A stretch of DNA of 64,000 bases from CAYNLG01 sp964397995. GTDB taxonomy: Bacteria > Planctomycetota > Phycisphaerae > FEN-1346. Of this stretch, positions 50,859 to 59,256 are shown one piece after another (positions within the stretch are counted from its first letter, which is position 1; each line of letters starts with the position of its first letter). The stretch covers positions 25,333 to 89,332 of the forward strand of contig CAYNLG010000004.1 of assembly GCA_964397995.1 (NCBI GenBank). Reading direction: 5' to 3'. Below the pieces are notes generated by a model, which searched no databases, had not been told where the DNA came from, and saw only the letters and a program-made list of their open reading frames with translations. A program made the position numbers and the translations under genes.

Positions 50859-51587
50859 TTACGGTTGCAGGCGGCCGACGGCGGCGGCGTAGAGGACCGA
50901 CTCGGCCTGCCCGTCGACGCCGACCAGCTGGTTCATCGCATCGTCGAAGAAGGCCCCGATCATGCAGCACGCGAGCCCGAGCGCCTCGGCCGCCAAGTGC
51001 AGGTTCTCGGCCGCGTGCCCCGCGTCCAGGTATGCGTACCGCAGGGCCCGCTCGCCGTACTTCTGCCCGCCGCGCGCCCACAGCGCCGTCCAGACGACCG
51101 TCGCCGCCGCCGCCTCGACCATCTCCTGGCCGAGGCAGGCGGCCCGTGCGGCCCCGGCGACGTCCTCCCTGGCGGTCACGCGGGCCAGCCGCTCCTCGGG
51201 CAGTTCCCAATGGTACACGCCCGCGCCGAGGTCGGCCACCCGCGCCGCCAGCACGTACGTCTCGACCGGGTAAAGCGCCCCGGCCGAGGGCGCGGTGCGG
51301 AGCGGCCACGGCCCCGGCTGCGTCACCCCCTGGGCCGCCCACAGGAGCAGAAACAGGTCCTCCTGGGCGAGGGGCTCGCGGGCGAACGCGCGGCGGCTGC
51401 GCCGGTCGCGCAGCACCTGCCACAGGTCCGCCGGCCGCAGCTGCGCCGGGTGCGCCAGCTTCACCGTCTCCGCCCCGGCCTCCGTGTACGACTTGTACGG
51501 CGGGGCCCCCGCGGGCCACCGCTCGCCGCGCGGCGGCGCGTCGCGCCGGTACGACGTCCCGTCCTGGTAGTCGTGTAGCAGCCCCAT
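50859..51587 (-). CDS. SagB-type nitroreductase/dehydrogenase-like protein
   Basis: The 242-aa protein is an FMN-dependent nitroreductase-fold enzyme. DRRSRRAFAREPLAQEDL (residues 61-78) binds FMN phosphate, and RTAPSAGALYPVETYVL (97-113) is the signature that separates SagB-type enzymes from simple nitroreductases. SagB homologues oxidise azolines in peptide toxins, but many lone members have other unknown substrates. There is no precursor peptide, cyclodehydratase or maturation gene nearby. It sits between an OppA-like gene and a TudS-like gene, both in the same direction. Confidence 0.82.
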   Translation of the reverse strand: MGLLHDYQDGTSYRRDAPPRGERWPAGAPPYKSYTEAGAETVKLAHPAQLRPADLWQVLRDRRSRRAFAREPLAQEDLFLLLWAAQGVTQPGPWPLRTAPSAGALYPVETYVLAARVADLGAGVYHWELPEERLARVTAREDVAGAARAACLGQEMVEAAAATVVWTALWARGGQKYGERALRYAYLDAGHAAENLHLAAEALGLACCMIGAFFDDAMNQLVGVDGQAESVLYAAAVGRLQP

Positions 51588-51627
51588 CCCGTGCGCTCCT
51601 TTCCGGCCCGGCAGCCGGCCCCCCGCG

Positions 51628-53241
51628 TCAGCGGCTCAGCCGGGCGAAGTCGATCCGGTTCAGCAGGTTGGTCTGGAAGCCGTCGAGGTCGGGCCGGACC
51701 AGGACCAGCGACGTGTAGTGATAGAGCGGGACGATCGGCCCCTCCGCCAGGAGCCGCGCCTCGGCCTCGGCCAGCACGGCCATCCGCCGCACCCGGTCCG
51801 TCGTCTCGGCCGCCCGCCGGATCAGCCCGTCGTAGACTGCGCTCGACCAGCCCGTCCGGTTGTTCCCCCCGCCGGTGACAAACATGTCCAGGAAGGTGTT
51901 CGGGTCCACGTAATCGCCGAACCACCCGGCCCGGGCGATCTCGTAGTCCAGGGCGCTGACCCGGTCCAGGAAGACCTTCCACTCGACCTGCTCGATGCGC
52001 GTCTGGACGCCCAGCCGGTCGAGCCACTGCTGCTGGATCAGCTCGGCCACCGGCACGTGCCCGCCGCCCTTGTTGACGAGCAGCTCCAGGACCGGCAGCC
52101 CCGCGCCGCCGGGATAGCCGGCGTCGGCGAGGAGGCGGCGGGCCGCCTCGGCGTCCTCGGCCAGGCCCGCGGGCCTGGTGTACCCTGCCATGCCGGGCGG
52201 CACGAGCGTGCGGGCCGGCAACTGGCCGCCCCGGGCCGCCCGGTCGATGATCGCGCGACGGTCCACCGCCAGCGCCAGCGCCCGGCGCACCCGCACGTCC
52301 GCGAGCGGCGCCGCCGTGCAGTTCAGCCGGTAGAAGTACGTCGCCAGGTTCGAGCCGTGGCGGACGTCCCGGCGCCGGCCGGCGCGGGCGGCCTCCAGCA
52401 GCGGCAGCTTTGCCAGCGCCGGCACCTCCGTCGCCAGGTCCACCGCCCCCGTCTCGTACGCCAGCAGCGCCGTGTTCGGGTCCTCGTACACCCGAACCTC
52501 GATCCGCTCCAGCGCCACCGAGCCGGCGTCCCAGTAGTGCGGGTTCTTCTGCCAGCGCATGCGGCTGCGGAAGTGCCACGCCCGGAGCACGTACGGCCCG
52601 TTGGTCACGAGGTGCGGCGGAAAGGTCCAGCGCCGGCGCGGGGAGCCGTCGGGCGCCTCGACCACGTCCCGCCTCAGCGGCAGGTACGTCGAGAACGCCG
52701 CCAGATCCGCGAAGTACGGCGTCGGCTGCGCCAGCGCCACGACCAGCGTGTGCGGCCCCTCGGCCCGGAACCCCACGGCGGCCCAGTCCGGCGGGTCGCC
52801 CCGGGCGAGGGCCTCGTAGTGGGCCTTCGCCCCGCGGATCGGCCAGAGCATGTAGGCGTACTCGGCCCCCGTCGCCGGGTCCAGCGCCCGCCGCCACGCG
52901 TACACGAAGTCCTCCGCCGTCACGGGCCGCCCGTCGCTCCACCTGGCCTCCGGGCGGAGATGGAAGGTGTAGGTGAGGCCGTCGTCGGAGACGTCCCACC
53001 GGGAGGCCACGCCGGGCTTCGGCCGCAGGTCGGCCGGGTCGAGGACCGTCAGGCCCTCCCAGAGGGCGGCGGCAACGCGGCCGTCCTGCACGGCGGTCAT
53101 CCGCGCGGGGTCGAGGGTGGTCACTTCCGCCACCCCCGTCCAGGCGAGATCGACGGGCGGGCCTTCGATACGGCGGGACCACGTGGCCAGGGCCAGGGCG
53201 GCAAGCACAAGGAGGGCGACCGGAACCAGGAGCCTGCGCAT
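51628..53241 (-). CDS. Peptide/oligopeptide ABC transporter substrate-binding protein
   Basis: The 537-aa protein matches the OppA/DppA family (SBP type 5): VTTLDPARMTAVQDGRVAAALWEGL (shown by its ends, VTTLDPARM...ALWEGL), YTFHLRPEARWSDGRPVTAEDFVYAW (ends YTFHLRPEARWSDG and VTAEDFVYAW), GAYVLR-like NGPYVLRAW, and ALAVDRRAII. The N-terminus is a single hydrophobic segment (VPVALLVLAALALATW) with no lipobox Cys, so it is membrane-anchored or cleaved. No permease or ATPase for peptide uptake is in the window. It lies between the HEAT-like gene and the SagB-like gene. Confidence 0.87.
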   Translation of the reverse strand: MRRLLVPVALLVLAALALATWSRRIEGPPVDLAWTGVAEVTTLDPARMTAVQDGRVAAALWEGLTVLDPADLRPKPGVASRWDVSDDGLTYTFHLRPEARWSDGRPVTAEDFVYAWRRALDPATGAEYAYMLWPIRGAKAHYEALARGDPPDWAAVGFRAEGPHTLVVALAQPTPYFADLAAFSTYLPLRRDVVEAPDGSPRRRWTFPPHLVTNGPYVLRAWHFRSRMRWQKNPHYWDAGSVALERIEVRVYEDPNTALLAYETGAVDLATEVPALAKLPLLEAARAGRRRDVRHGSNLATYFYRLNCTAAPLADVRVRRALALAVDRRAIIDRAARGGQLPARTLVPPGMAGYTRPAGLAEDAEAARRLLADAGYPGGAGLPVLELLVNKGGGHVPVAELIQQQWLDRLGVQTRIEQVEWKVFLDRVSALDYEIARAGWFGDYVDPNTFLDMFVTGGGNNRTGWSSAVYDGLIRRAAETTDRVRRMAVLAEAEARLLAEGPIVPLYHYTSLVLVRPDLDGFQTNLLNRIDFARLSR

Positions 53242-53361
53242 CAGACGGGCCCTCCGCCGGATCGGGCCGCGCGGGCGTCCGCCGCGGCGCGGCAGGCGTC
53301 CCCCCCGGGTCGGCCGGTGCGGCGCCCGCCGAGGCGTTCGGCGGGGCTCACCCGGCGGCGG

Positions 53362-54354
53362 TTACGGCTCGAGCTTGGCGAGCGTGGGCGGCAGCGGGGG
53401 GCGGCCCGGAATCCGCTTCTCCCGGACCAGCTTCTCCACCCACTCCATCAGGGCCAGCTTCTGCATCTCGGCCGACTGGCCGATCGCGAACCCCACCCCT
53501 TCGCCCAGAATCCGCTCCAATGACGCGTTCAGCGCCGGCATCAGGTTCTGGTCGGCCGTGGGCGGCATGATCCAGGCCGCCAGCATCGCGTACGCCATCA
53601 GAATCCGCTGCTTCGCGTCCGGCCGGATCTCCGCCGTGAACGCCCGCTCCAGCCCCTCCACCGCCGCCATGAACACCTGGCACCCGACCGGGTCCCCCGC
53701 GTCGAACAGCCGCGCTGCCCGCGCGGCCGCGCTCGCCAAGTAGTCGTGGGCCTGGTCGTGGTCGAACCGCCCCAGCGCCCGCACCAGGTGCATGAACGTC
53801 AGGGCCTCGTCGGTCTGGGCCAGGGCGCCCGTGATGCCCTTGGCGATCTCCTGCTCGACGCGCGGCTCGACGGCCTCGACGACCTTGGCGGCCACGCGGT
53901 CCAGCCCCCGGGCCGCCAGGTACCGCGCCGCGGGGTACGGGTCGTCCGACAGGGCCCGCACCAGCAGCGGCACCCCCTGGACCCGCTCCATGTCGGCGAC
54001 GGCCATGATGATGTTGACGTGGGCTTCCTGGCTGACGGCCCGCTGCAGGGCGCCGGCCAGGGCCTTGACGGCCTCTTCGGCGAAGGCGTCGACGAACGCC
54101 CGCGACCAGTCCGCCTGGCCCCGCCCCTCCGACACGATGGCCGACCGGGCGCGGATCATGCGGCGCTGCTCGGGGTCGGTCGTGGCCACCAGGTCGCGGA
54201 CCAGCGGGTCCAGCCAGGCGCGGATCTCGTTCCGTTCGGATTCGCCAATCGTCGATTCGTTGTGGAGGTTATCGAGCCGTCCGATGGGCTGGGCGCCGGC
54301 GCGGACACCCGCCAGCGCCAGGATCAGGGCCGTGGCCAGGACCGTTCGTCGCAT
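53362..54354 (-). CDS. Exported HEAT-repeat-like helical protein
   Basis: The 330-aa protein has a signal peptide (about 1-22, ALILALAGVRAGAQ). The rest is all-helical, with HEAT-like segments VQGVPLLVRALSDDPYPAARY and LAARGLDRVAAKVVEAVE near 125-165. No catalytic residues or metal site stand out. The ATG at 54354 is preceded by GGAGGAGG, one of the best ribosome sites in the window, and by a promoter at 54397-54426. It may be the first gene of a leftward run with the OppA-like, SagB-like and TudS-like genes, although the next gap is 120 bp. Confidence 0.7.
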   Translation of the reverse strand: MRRTVLATALILALAGVRAGAQPIGRLDNLHNESTIGESERNEIRAWLDPLVRDLVATTDPEQRRMIRARSAIVSEGRGQADWSRAFVDAFAEEAVKALAGALQRAVSQEAHVNIIMAVADMERVQGVPLLVRALSDDPYPAARYLAARGLDRVAAKVVEAVEPRVEQEIAKGITGALAQTDEALTFMHLVRALGRFDHDQAHDYLASAAARAARLFDAGDPVGCQVFMAAVEGLERAFTAEIRPDAKQRILMAYAMLAAWIMPPTADQNLMPALNASLERILGEGVGFAIGQSAEMQKLALMEWVEKLVREKRIPGRPPLPPTLAKLEP

Positions 54355-54396
54355 CAAGACCTCCTCCGCAAGGACAGACCGTTTCCCGCCACTCGT

Positions 54397-54426
54397 ACCG
54401 TAGTGGGCGCCGGGGGCGGGTGTCAA
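54397..54426 (-). promoter_or_regulatory. Promoter of the HEAT-repeat-like gene
   Basis: On the minus strand a perfect TTGACA (54421-54426) and TACGGT (54397-54402) are 18 bp apart, about 43 bp before the start codon. Confidence 0.5.
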
Positions 54427-54431
54427 GCGTT

Positions 54432-54638
54432 TTACGACCCCGCGCGGCCCCCGTCGGGCGGGGTGTCGGTGGCGGGCCGGTCGAGAGGCCCGCGGCACGC
54501 GCCGGCCGCGTCGCAGGAGCCCGGGCACGCGGGGCAACTCGGGCCCCGGCCCTTGACGGCGCGCCAGGCCCACCGGCCGGCCACCACCGCCACCGCCGCC
54601 ACGATCACCACCACCAGAACCGTTTGGAGCGTGTCCAT
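54432..54638 (-). CDS. FeoB-associated Cys-rich membrane protein
   Basis: The 68-aa protein has one transmembrane helix (about 3-26, VLVVVIVAAVAVVAG) followed by a Cys-rich tail (SCPACPGSCDAAGACRG). This is the layout of small FeoB-associated membrane proteins (FeoC/P type) that occur beside feoA and feoB. Here feoB is missing. The ATG at 54638 lies inside feoA, giving a 34-bp overlap; an in-frame ATG at 54671 lies deeper in feoA. It is probably an accessory to ferrous-iron uptake. Confidence 0.65.
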   Translation of the reverse strand: MDTLQTVLVVVIVAAVAVVAGRWAWRAVKGRGPSCPACPGSCDAAGACRGPLDRPATDTPPDGGRAGS

Positions 54639-54946
54639 GGCCCTTTTTCTCCAGCCGCCTCGTCGGAACATTCACCGGCCGCGTCCCCGTTCGTCGGCCG
54701 CACCAGCACCCGATGCGTCACGCCCCGGCCGAGGACGATGCGGGCCTGGCCGACGGCCACGACGAACGGCCCGGGGCCGCGGTTGTGGACGACCTTCAGG
54801 CAGGCCCCGGGCCTCAGGCCCATCGCCAGCAGCCGCGCCCGAAGGCCCGCCCCGGCGTCCACCGAGACCAGCCTGCCGCGCGCCCCGTCCGGCAGGGACG
54901 AGAGCGGAACCAGGCCGTCATGCGGCTCCGTGGGCGGCGGGGTCAT
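54605..54946 (-). CDS. feoA: FeoA-like SH3-domain protein
   Basis: The 113-aa protein contains the FeoA beta-barrel (about residues 10-85): LVPLSSLPDGARGRLVSV, RLLAMGLRPGACLKVV, FVVAVGQARIVLGRG and THRVLVRP. FeoA stimulates FeoB-mediated ferrous-iron import. A 28-residue C-terminal extension overlaps the next gene and is probably of no functional importance. The ATG overlaps the dtxR stop (ATGA), so FeoA is made with the regulator. It could instead be a free-standing FeoA-type domain that binds DtxR or another partner, as FeoB is not adjacent. Confidence 0.8.
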   Translation of the reverse strand: MTPPPTEPHDGLVPLSSLPDGARGRLVSVDAGAGLRARLLAMGLRPGACLKVVHNRGPGPFVVAVGQARIVLGRGVTHRVLVRPTNGDAAGECSDEAAGEKGPWTRSKRFWWW

Positions 54947-55440
54947 GGCCGCCCTCCCGCCGCGGGGGCATCGTCCTCGGACGCCTCGCGGTCACAGAAG
55001 GCTTGGAAGTCCCCTACGAGCGAGCCGTTCGGCCCGGCCTGCCGCTCGACGAACTGGAGGAACCGGACGAACCGCTCCAGGACGCGGCCCTTGATGGCGT
55101 GCTCCATCTTGCAGCCGACGCGTTCGGCCTCCTCTTCCGGAACGCCCAGGACGCGCATCAGGAAGGTCTTGAGGACGCGGTGCCGGCGGACGAGGTCGCG
55201 GCCGACGGCTTCGCCCTCGGGCGTAAGTGTCACATACTGGTACGGGTCGTGATGGACGAGGCCCCGCTCGGCCAGGGTCCGCACGCCGCCCGTCGCGGAC
55301 GACTTGCCGACGCCGACGAGCGAGGCGATGTCCTTCATCCGTGCGACGCCGTGCCGCTGGACGAGCAGGAACACGGCCTCCAGGTAGTCCTGGAGGCTCT
55401 CGGAGAGGGCCGCCTGGGCGGGTTGTGCGGTCTCGGCCAT
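54943..55440 (-). CDS. DtxR/MntR-family metal-dependent repressor
   Basis: The 165-aa regulator senses iron or manganese and represses uptake genes. A winged helix-turn-helix (about 15-75: LQDYLEAVFLLVQRHG, KDIASLVGVGKSSATGGVRTL) is followed by the dimerisation/metal domain with H87, C110, E113 and H114 (RRHRVL, VGCKMEHAI). C110 in this site points to iron rather than manganese (MntR has Asp there). The ATG at 55440 has GGAGG upstream. The gene is first in a leftward dtxR-feoA-Cys-rich protein operon. Its promoter contains a palindrome that is probably its own binding site. Confidence 0.92.
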   Translation of the reverse strand: MAETAQPAQAALSESLQDYLEAVFLLVQRHGVARMKDIASLVGVGKSSATGGVRTLAERGLVHHDPYQYVTLTPEGEAVGRDLVRRHRVLKTFLMRVLGVPEEEAERVGCKMEHAIKGRVLERFVRFLQFVERQAGPNGSLVGDFQAFCDREASEDDAPAAGGRP

Positions 55441-55491
55441 GGGGCCTCCGGCCGGCCGTTCGGGCCGGCGCACGGGCGCTGGTGCGCCTGA

Positions 55492-55528
55492 AGTTCGGCA
55501 GTACAAGCATAGTTCGGCCAGGCGAACT
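55492..55528. promoter_or_regulatory. Likely DtxR-type operator with three half-sites
   Basis: AGTTCGGCCAGGCGAACT (55511-55528) is a palindrome with perfect AGTTCG/CGAACT arms that fills the spacer between -35 and -10. A third AGTTCGGC lies at 55492-55499, one direct repeat 19 bp away (two helical turns), just downstream of the -10. Confidence 0.45.
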
Positions 55529-55534
55529 TGTCAA
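55506..55534 (-). promoter_or_regulatory. Promoter of the dtxR-feoA operon
   Basis: On the minus strand a perfect TTGACA (55529-55534) and TATGCT (55506-55511) are 17 bp apart, about 65 bp before the start codon. The spacer is filled by the palindrome described above. Confidence 0.7.
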
Positions 55535-55606
55535 CGCGTAACCCGGCGAAAACCGCGATTTCGGCGCGCCGGGGGCCTCGCGGGCAGGTCCGCCCGCGGA
55601 ACCGAC

Positions 55607-55635
55607 TTGCCCGGGGAGACCCTCCGGCCTATGCT
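55607..55635 (+). promoter_or_regulatory. Promoter of the CPBP protease gene
   Basis: TTGCCC (55607-55612) and TATGCT (55630-55635) are 17 bp apart. The GTG at 55659 follows 23 bp later. Confidence 0.5.
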
Positions 55636-55658
55636 GAAGCGACCTCCCGCGGAGCCCT

Positions 55659-56444
55659 GTGCCGCCGATGACCAGCATGCCCGGCCCGTTGCTGACGCCC
55701 GACCCGCCACCCGAGCCCCGCCCCTGGGGGTTCTGGGCGACCCTCGGCTTCTCGGTCATCCTGGGCATCGTCTTCGTGGGCACCCAGATGGCGGTGGCCC
55801 TGAGCTTCATCGCGGCCGGGCGGCTGCTTGAACCCGAGATCGGCATCGAAACGCTCGCCCGGGACCTCCAGACCAACGGCCTGGTGCTCTCGGTCGCGTT
55901 CCTCGTCTCGCTGCCGCCGTGCGTGGGCCTGGCGGCGCTGTTCGCGTGGCTGCGGCCGGGGATCACGGTCCGCCAGTACCTGGCCCTGCGGGTGCCGTCG
56001 TGGCGGGAGCTGCTGGTGTGGACGGGCGTGCTGGTGGGGCTGATGGTCGCGAGCGACCTGCTGGCGGTCTCGCTGGACCGCCCGGTCGTGCCGGACGTGA
56101 TGCGCGAGATGGTTCGGACGGCCGGCTGGGCGCCCCTGCTCTGGCTGACGGTCGTCGCGGCCGCGCCCGTCCTTGAAGAGACCCTCTTCCGCGGGTTCCT
56201 CTACGCGGGGCTCAGCCGGTCGTTCGTCGGGCCGGTCGGGGCGGTGCTCATCACATCGGCCCTGTGGGCGGCCATCCACACCCAGTACGAGTGGGTCGGC
56301 CGCGCCGTCATCTTCACCGTCGGGCTGGTGCTGGGCGCGGCCCGGGCGCGGACTCGGTCGCTGCTGGTGCCGCTCGTGCTGCACGTGGTGCAGAACGTGG
56401 CGGCCATGACGCAGACGGCGCTGGCGGTGCGGTTCGGCTGGTAG
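55659..56444 (+). CDS. CPBP family intramembrane glutamic metalloprotease
   Basis: The 261-aa membrane protein has about seven hydrophobic segments and the Abi/CPBP catalytic motifs: EETLFRG (EExxxR), the IHTQYEW segment and LHVVQNVAA with the conserved His. Relatives process CAAX proteins in eukaryotes and, in bacteria, act in bacteriocin immunity or regulated proteolysis. The start is GTG at 55659 with GGAG 5 bp upstream; an ATG lies at 55668. It converges with glgP, with stops 1 bp apart. Confidence 0.85.
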   Translation: MPPMTSMPGPLLTPDPPPEPRPWGFWATLGFSVILGIVFVGTQMAVALSFIAAGRLLEPEIGIETLARDLQTNGLVLSVAFLVSLPPCVGLAALFAWLRPGITVRQYLALRVPSWRELLVWTGVLVGLMVASDLLAVSLDRPVVPDVMREMVRTAGWAPLLWLTVVAAAPVLEETLFRGFLYAGLSRSFVGPVGAVLITSALWAAIHTQYEWVGRAVIFTVGLVLGAARARTRSLLVPLVLHVVQNVAAMTQTALAVRFGW

Positions 56445-56445
56445 C

Positions 56446-59115
56446 TCAGTCCCCGCCGGGCTCCAGCTTGCACTGGACCCGCTGCTCGCCGCGGTCCTCG
56501 CTGAACCAGGTCCGGTTGCGGCCGGCGTCGGGCAGGTCCACGGGGCAGGGTTTCAGGCCCCAGATGTCGCGGGCGTACTCGCGGATGGCCCGGTCGGAGC
56601 TGAAGCGGCCCATGTGCGCGATGTTCGCCACCGCCATCCGGGCCCAGTGGTCCACGTCGCGGTAGGCTTCGTCGACGTGGCCCTGGCGCTCCACGTAGTC
56701 CGGGTAGTCGACCAGGTGGAAGAACGGGTCGTTCCGCTCCAGCAGGCTCTCCCGCAAGGGCTTGAAGAGGCCCGGCTGGTCCAGGTTGAAGAAGTCGCCC
56801 GTCAGGGCTTCCAGCACCTCGCGCAGCTCCGGGTACTTGTGGTAGTAGTACCAGGCGTTGTAGGCGCCCGGTCGGCGGAGCATGCGGATTTCGTCGAGGG
56901 TGCGGCCGAACAGGAAGAAGTTGTCCTCGCCGACGGCCTCGCGGATCTCGATGTTCGCCCCGTCGAGCGTCCCGATCGTGAGCGCCCCGTTCAGGGCGAA
57001 CTTCATGTTCCCCGTGCCGCTCGCCTCCGTCCCGGCGGTCGATATCTGCTCCGACAGGTCCGTGGCCGGGATGATCCGCTCCGCCAGCGACACCCGGTAG
57101 TCCGGCAGGAACACGATCCGCATCCTGTCGCGGACCTCCGGGTCGCTGTTGACGATGTCCGCGAAGTCGTTGATCAGCTTGATGATCAGCTTGGCCGTCC
57201 AGTACCCCGGGGCGGCCTTGGCGGCAAAGATGAAGGTGCGCGGCACGACGTCGAGGCCCGGGTCCTTCTTGAGGCGCACGTACCGCGTCGCGATGTGCAT
57301 CACGTTCAGCAGCTGCCGCTTGTACTCGTGCAGCCGCTTGGCCTGGACGTCGAAGAGCGAATTGGGGTCGATCGAAACGCCCAGCGTCTCGCGGACGTGG
57401 TCCGCCAGCCGGACCTTGTTCTCGCGTTTGACCGCCCGCAGACGGGCCCGGAAGTCCTCGTCCTCCGCCAGCGGCGCCAGCGCCTGGAGCCGCTCGAGGT
57501 CCGTGACCCACCCGTCGCCGATCCGCTCGGTGATCAGGGCCGCCAGCGCGGGGTTCGACTTCAGGAGGAAGCGGCGGGGGGTGATGCCGTTGGTCACGCC
57601 CGTGAACCGGTCCGGCCACACGCGGTGGAAGTCGTGGAACAGGCCGCTCTTGACCAGCTCGGAGTGGATCCGCGAGACGCCGTTGACGGCGTGACTTCCC
57701 ACCACGCACAGGTTCGCCATCCGGACGCGGCGTTCCGCGCCTTCCTCGATGAGGGACATGCGGCCGAGGCGGTCGTGGTCGCCCGGGAACTTGTTCATCA
57801 CCGTCCGCATGAACCGCCGGTTGATCTCGTAGATGATCTGGAGGTGGCGCGGCAGGAACTGCTCGAAGAGCGATACCGGCCACCGCTCCAGGGCCTCCGG
57901 CATCAGCGTGTGGTTCGTGTAGCCGAAGGTCGCGACCGTCGCCTCCCACGCCGGCTCCCAGTCCAGCCGGTGCTCGTCCAGAAGGATGCGCATCAGTTCC
58001 GGAATCGCCAGCGACGGGTGCGTGTCGTTCAGATGGATGGCCACCTTCTCCGGCAGCGCCCGCACGTCGTCGTTGTGCAGCAGGAACCGGCGCAGGATGT
58101 CGTGCAGCGCGCACGCGACGAAGAAGTACTCCTGCTGGAACCGCAGTTCGCGGCCCTCGACGACCGTGTCGTTCGGATAGAGGACCGTCGTGATGTTCTC
58201 GCTCAGCACCTTCTCGCGATACGCTTCGATATAGCGCCCGCTGTTGAAATCCTCCAGGTCGAACGCCTCGGTCGCCTTCGCCGTCCACAGCCTCAGGTTG
58301 TTGACCGTGTTGTTCCGGTATCCCGGAATGGGCACGTCGTACGGAACGCCGACAACGGTGTGGGCGGGGAACCAGCCCGTCACGAAGCGGCCGTGCTCGT
58401 CCTTGTGCTGGGTGACGTGGCCGCCGAACCCGACGGGAATCTGAAACTCCGGCCGCTCGATCTCCCACGGGTTGCCGTGGCGGAGCCAGTTGTCGGGCTC
58501 CTCGACCTGGTAGCCGTCGCGGATGGTCTGGCGGAACATGCCGTAGTCGTAGCGGAGGCCGTAGCCGTAGCCGGGCAGCTCGAGCGTCGCCAGCGAATCC
58601 AGGAAACACGCCGCCAGCCGCCCCAGCCCCCCGTTGCCCAGGGCCGCGTCCCGCTCCAGGTCGCGGAGGCGCTCCCAGTCGATGCCCAGCTGCTGCATCG
58701 CCCGCGTGACGGCGTCCTCCAGGCCGAGGCACAGGACGTTGTTCCCCAGCGACCGGCCGATCAAGTACTCCATCGACAGGTAATAGACCCGCTTGCAGTT
58801 GCAGGCGTGGTACGTCTGGCTGGTGGCCAGCCACCGCTCGACGAGCCGGTCGCGGACGGCCATCGCCAGCGCATAGAACTTGTCCCAGTCGGTCGCGACG
58901 TACTCGTCGGTCGCCAGGGTGTAGCGGAGGTGGTTCAGGAAGCTGAGCTTGACCGCCTCGACCGTCCCCAGGCGCGGGTAGTTCCGGACGATGTCCTGGT
59001 AGGCGGTCGCGAGGTCGGCGTCGGGTGTGGTCACAGTGGTCCTTTCAGGCGGTGTGTCGGCAACGTCCCCGCCGGTCTTATCGGCGCGGCCCGGCTCCGG
59101 AGTTGACTCGGGCAT
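56446..59115 (-). CDS. glgP: Glycogen/alpha-glucan phosphorylase
   Basis: The 889-aa enzyme releases glucose-1-phosphate from glycogen. It contains the GT35 segments YLSMEYLIGRSLGNN, ERDAALGNGGLGRLAACFLDS and the PLP-lysine site EASGTGNMKFALNG; RLHEYKRQLLN and AAKAAPGYWTAK are also conserved. The family usually has 800-850 aa. Two starts are possible: ATG 59115 (GGGGAGGG upstream) adds a 27-residue Pro/Asp-rich tail, whereas GTG 59034 has GAAAGGA 6 bp upstream and gives 862 aa. No other glg gene is close. Confidence 0.95.
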   Translation of the reverse strand: MPESTPEPGRADKTGGDVADTPPERTTVTTPDADLATAYQDIVRNYPRLGTVEAVKLSFLNHLRYTLATDEYVATDWDKFYALAMAVRDRLVERWLATSQTYHACNCKRVYYLSMEYLIGRSLGNNVLCLGLEDAVTRAMQQLGIDWERLRDLERDAALGNGGLGRLAACFLDSLATLELPGYGYGLRYDYGMFRQTIRDGYQVEEPDNWLRHGNPWEIERPEFQIPVGFGGHVTQHKDEHGRFVTGWFPAHTVVGVPYDVPIPGYRNNTVNNLRLWTAKATEAFDLEDFNSGRYIEAYREKVLSENITTVLYPNDTVVEGRELRFQQEYFFVACALHDILRRFLLHNDDVRALPEKVAIHLNDTHPSLAIPELMRILLDEHRLDWEPAWEATVATFGYTNHTLMPEALERWPVSLFEQFLPRHLQIIYEINRRFMRTVMNKFPGDHDRLGRMSLIEEGAERRVRMANLCVVGSHAVNGVSRIHSELVKSGLFHDFHRVWPDRFTGVTNGITPRRFLLKSNPALAALITERIGDGWVTDLERLQALAPLAEDEDFRARLRAVKRENKVRLADHVRETLGVSIDPNSLFDVQAKRLHEYKRQLLNVMHIATRYVRLKKDPGLDVVPRTFIFAAKAAPGYWTAKLIIKLINDFADIVNSDPEVRDRMRIVFLPDYRVSLAERIIPATDLSEQISTAGTEASGTGNMKFALNGALTIGTLDGANIEIREAVGEDNFFLFGRTLDEIRMLRRPGAYNAWYYYHKYPELREVLEALTGDFFNLDQPGLFKPLRESLLERNDPFFHLVDYPDYVERQGHVDEAYRDVDHWARMAVANIAHMGRFSSDRAIREYARDIWGLKPCPVDLPDAGRNRTWFSEDRGEQRVQCKLEPGGD

Positions 59116-59146
59116 GGCAGGCCCTCCCCGCGCAGGTGACACCACG

Positions 59147-59175
59147 AGCCTAGCGCCGGCGGCGCTTCCGGTCAA
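59147..59175 (-). promoter_or_regulatory. Promoter of glgP
   Basis: On the minus strand TTGACC (59170-59175) and TAGGCT (59147-59152) are 17 bp apart, about 32 bp before the ATG at 59115. Confidence 0.5.
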
Positions 59176-59195
59176 GAGGCCGCCCGCGCGCCGCC

Positions 59196-59224
59196 TTGAC
59201 CCGGCCCGCCGCCACCGGTACGCT
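59196..59224 (+). promoter_or_regulatory. Promoter of the URO-D-like gene
   Basis: TTGACC (59196-59201) and TACGCT (59219-59224) are 17 bp apart. It is back to back with the glgP promoter. Confidence 0.4.
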
Positions 59225-59256
59225 CCCCCGGTCCCCTTGGCCGCCGGAGACGCCGC

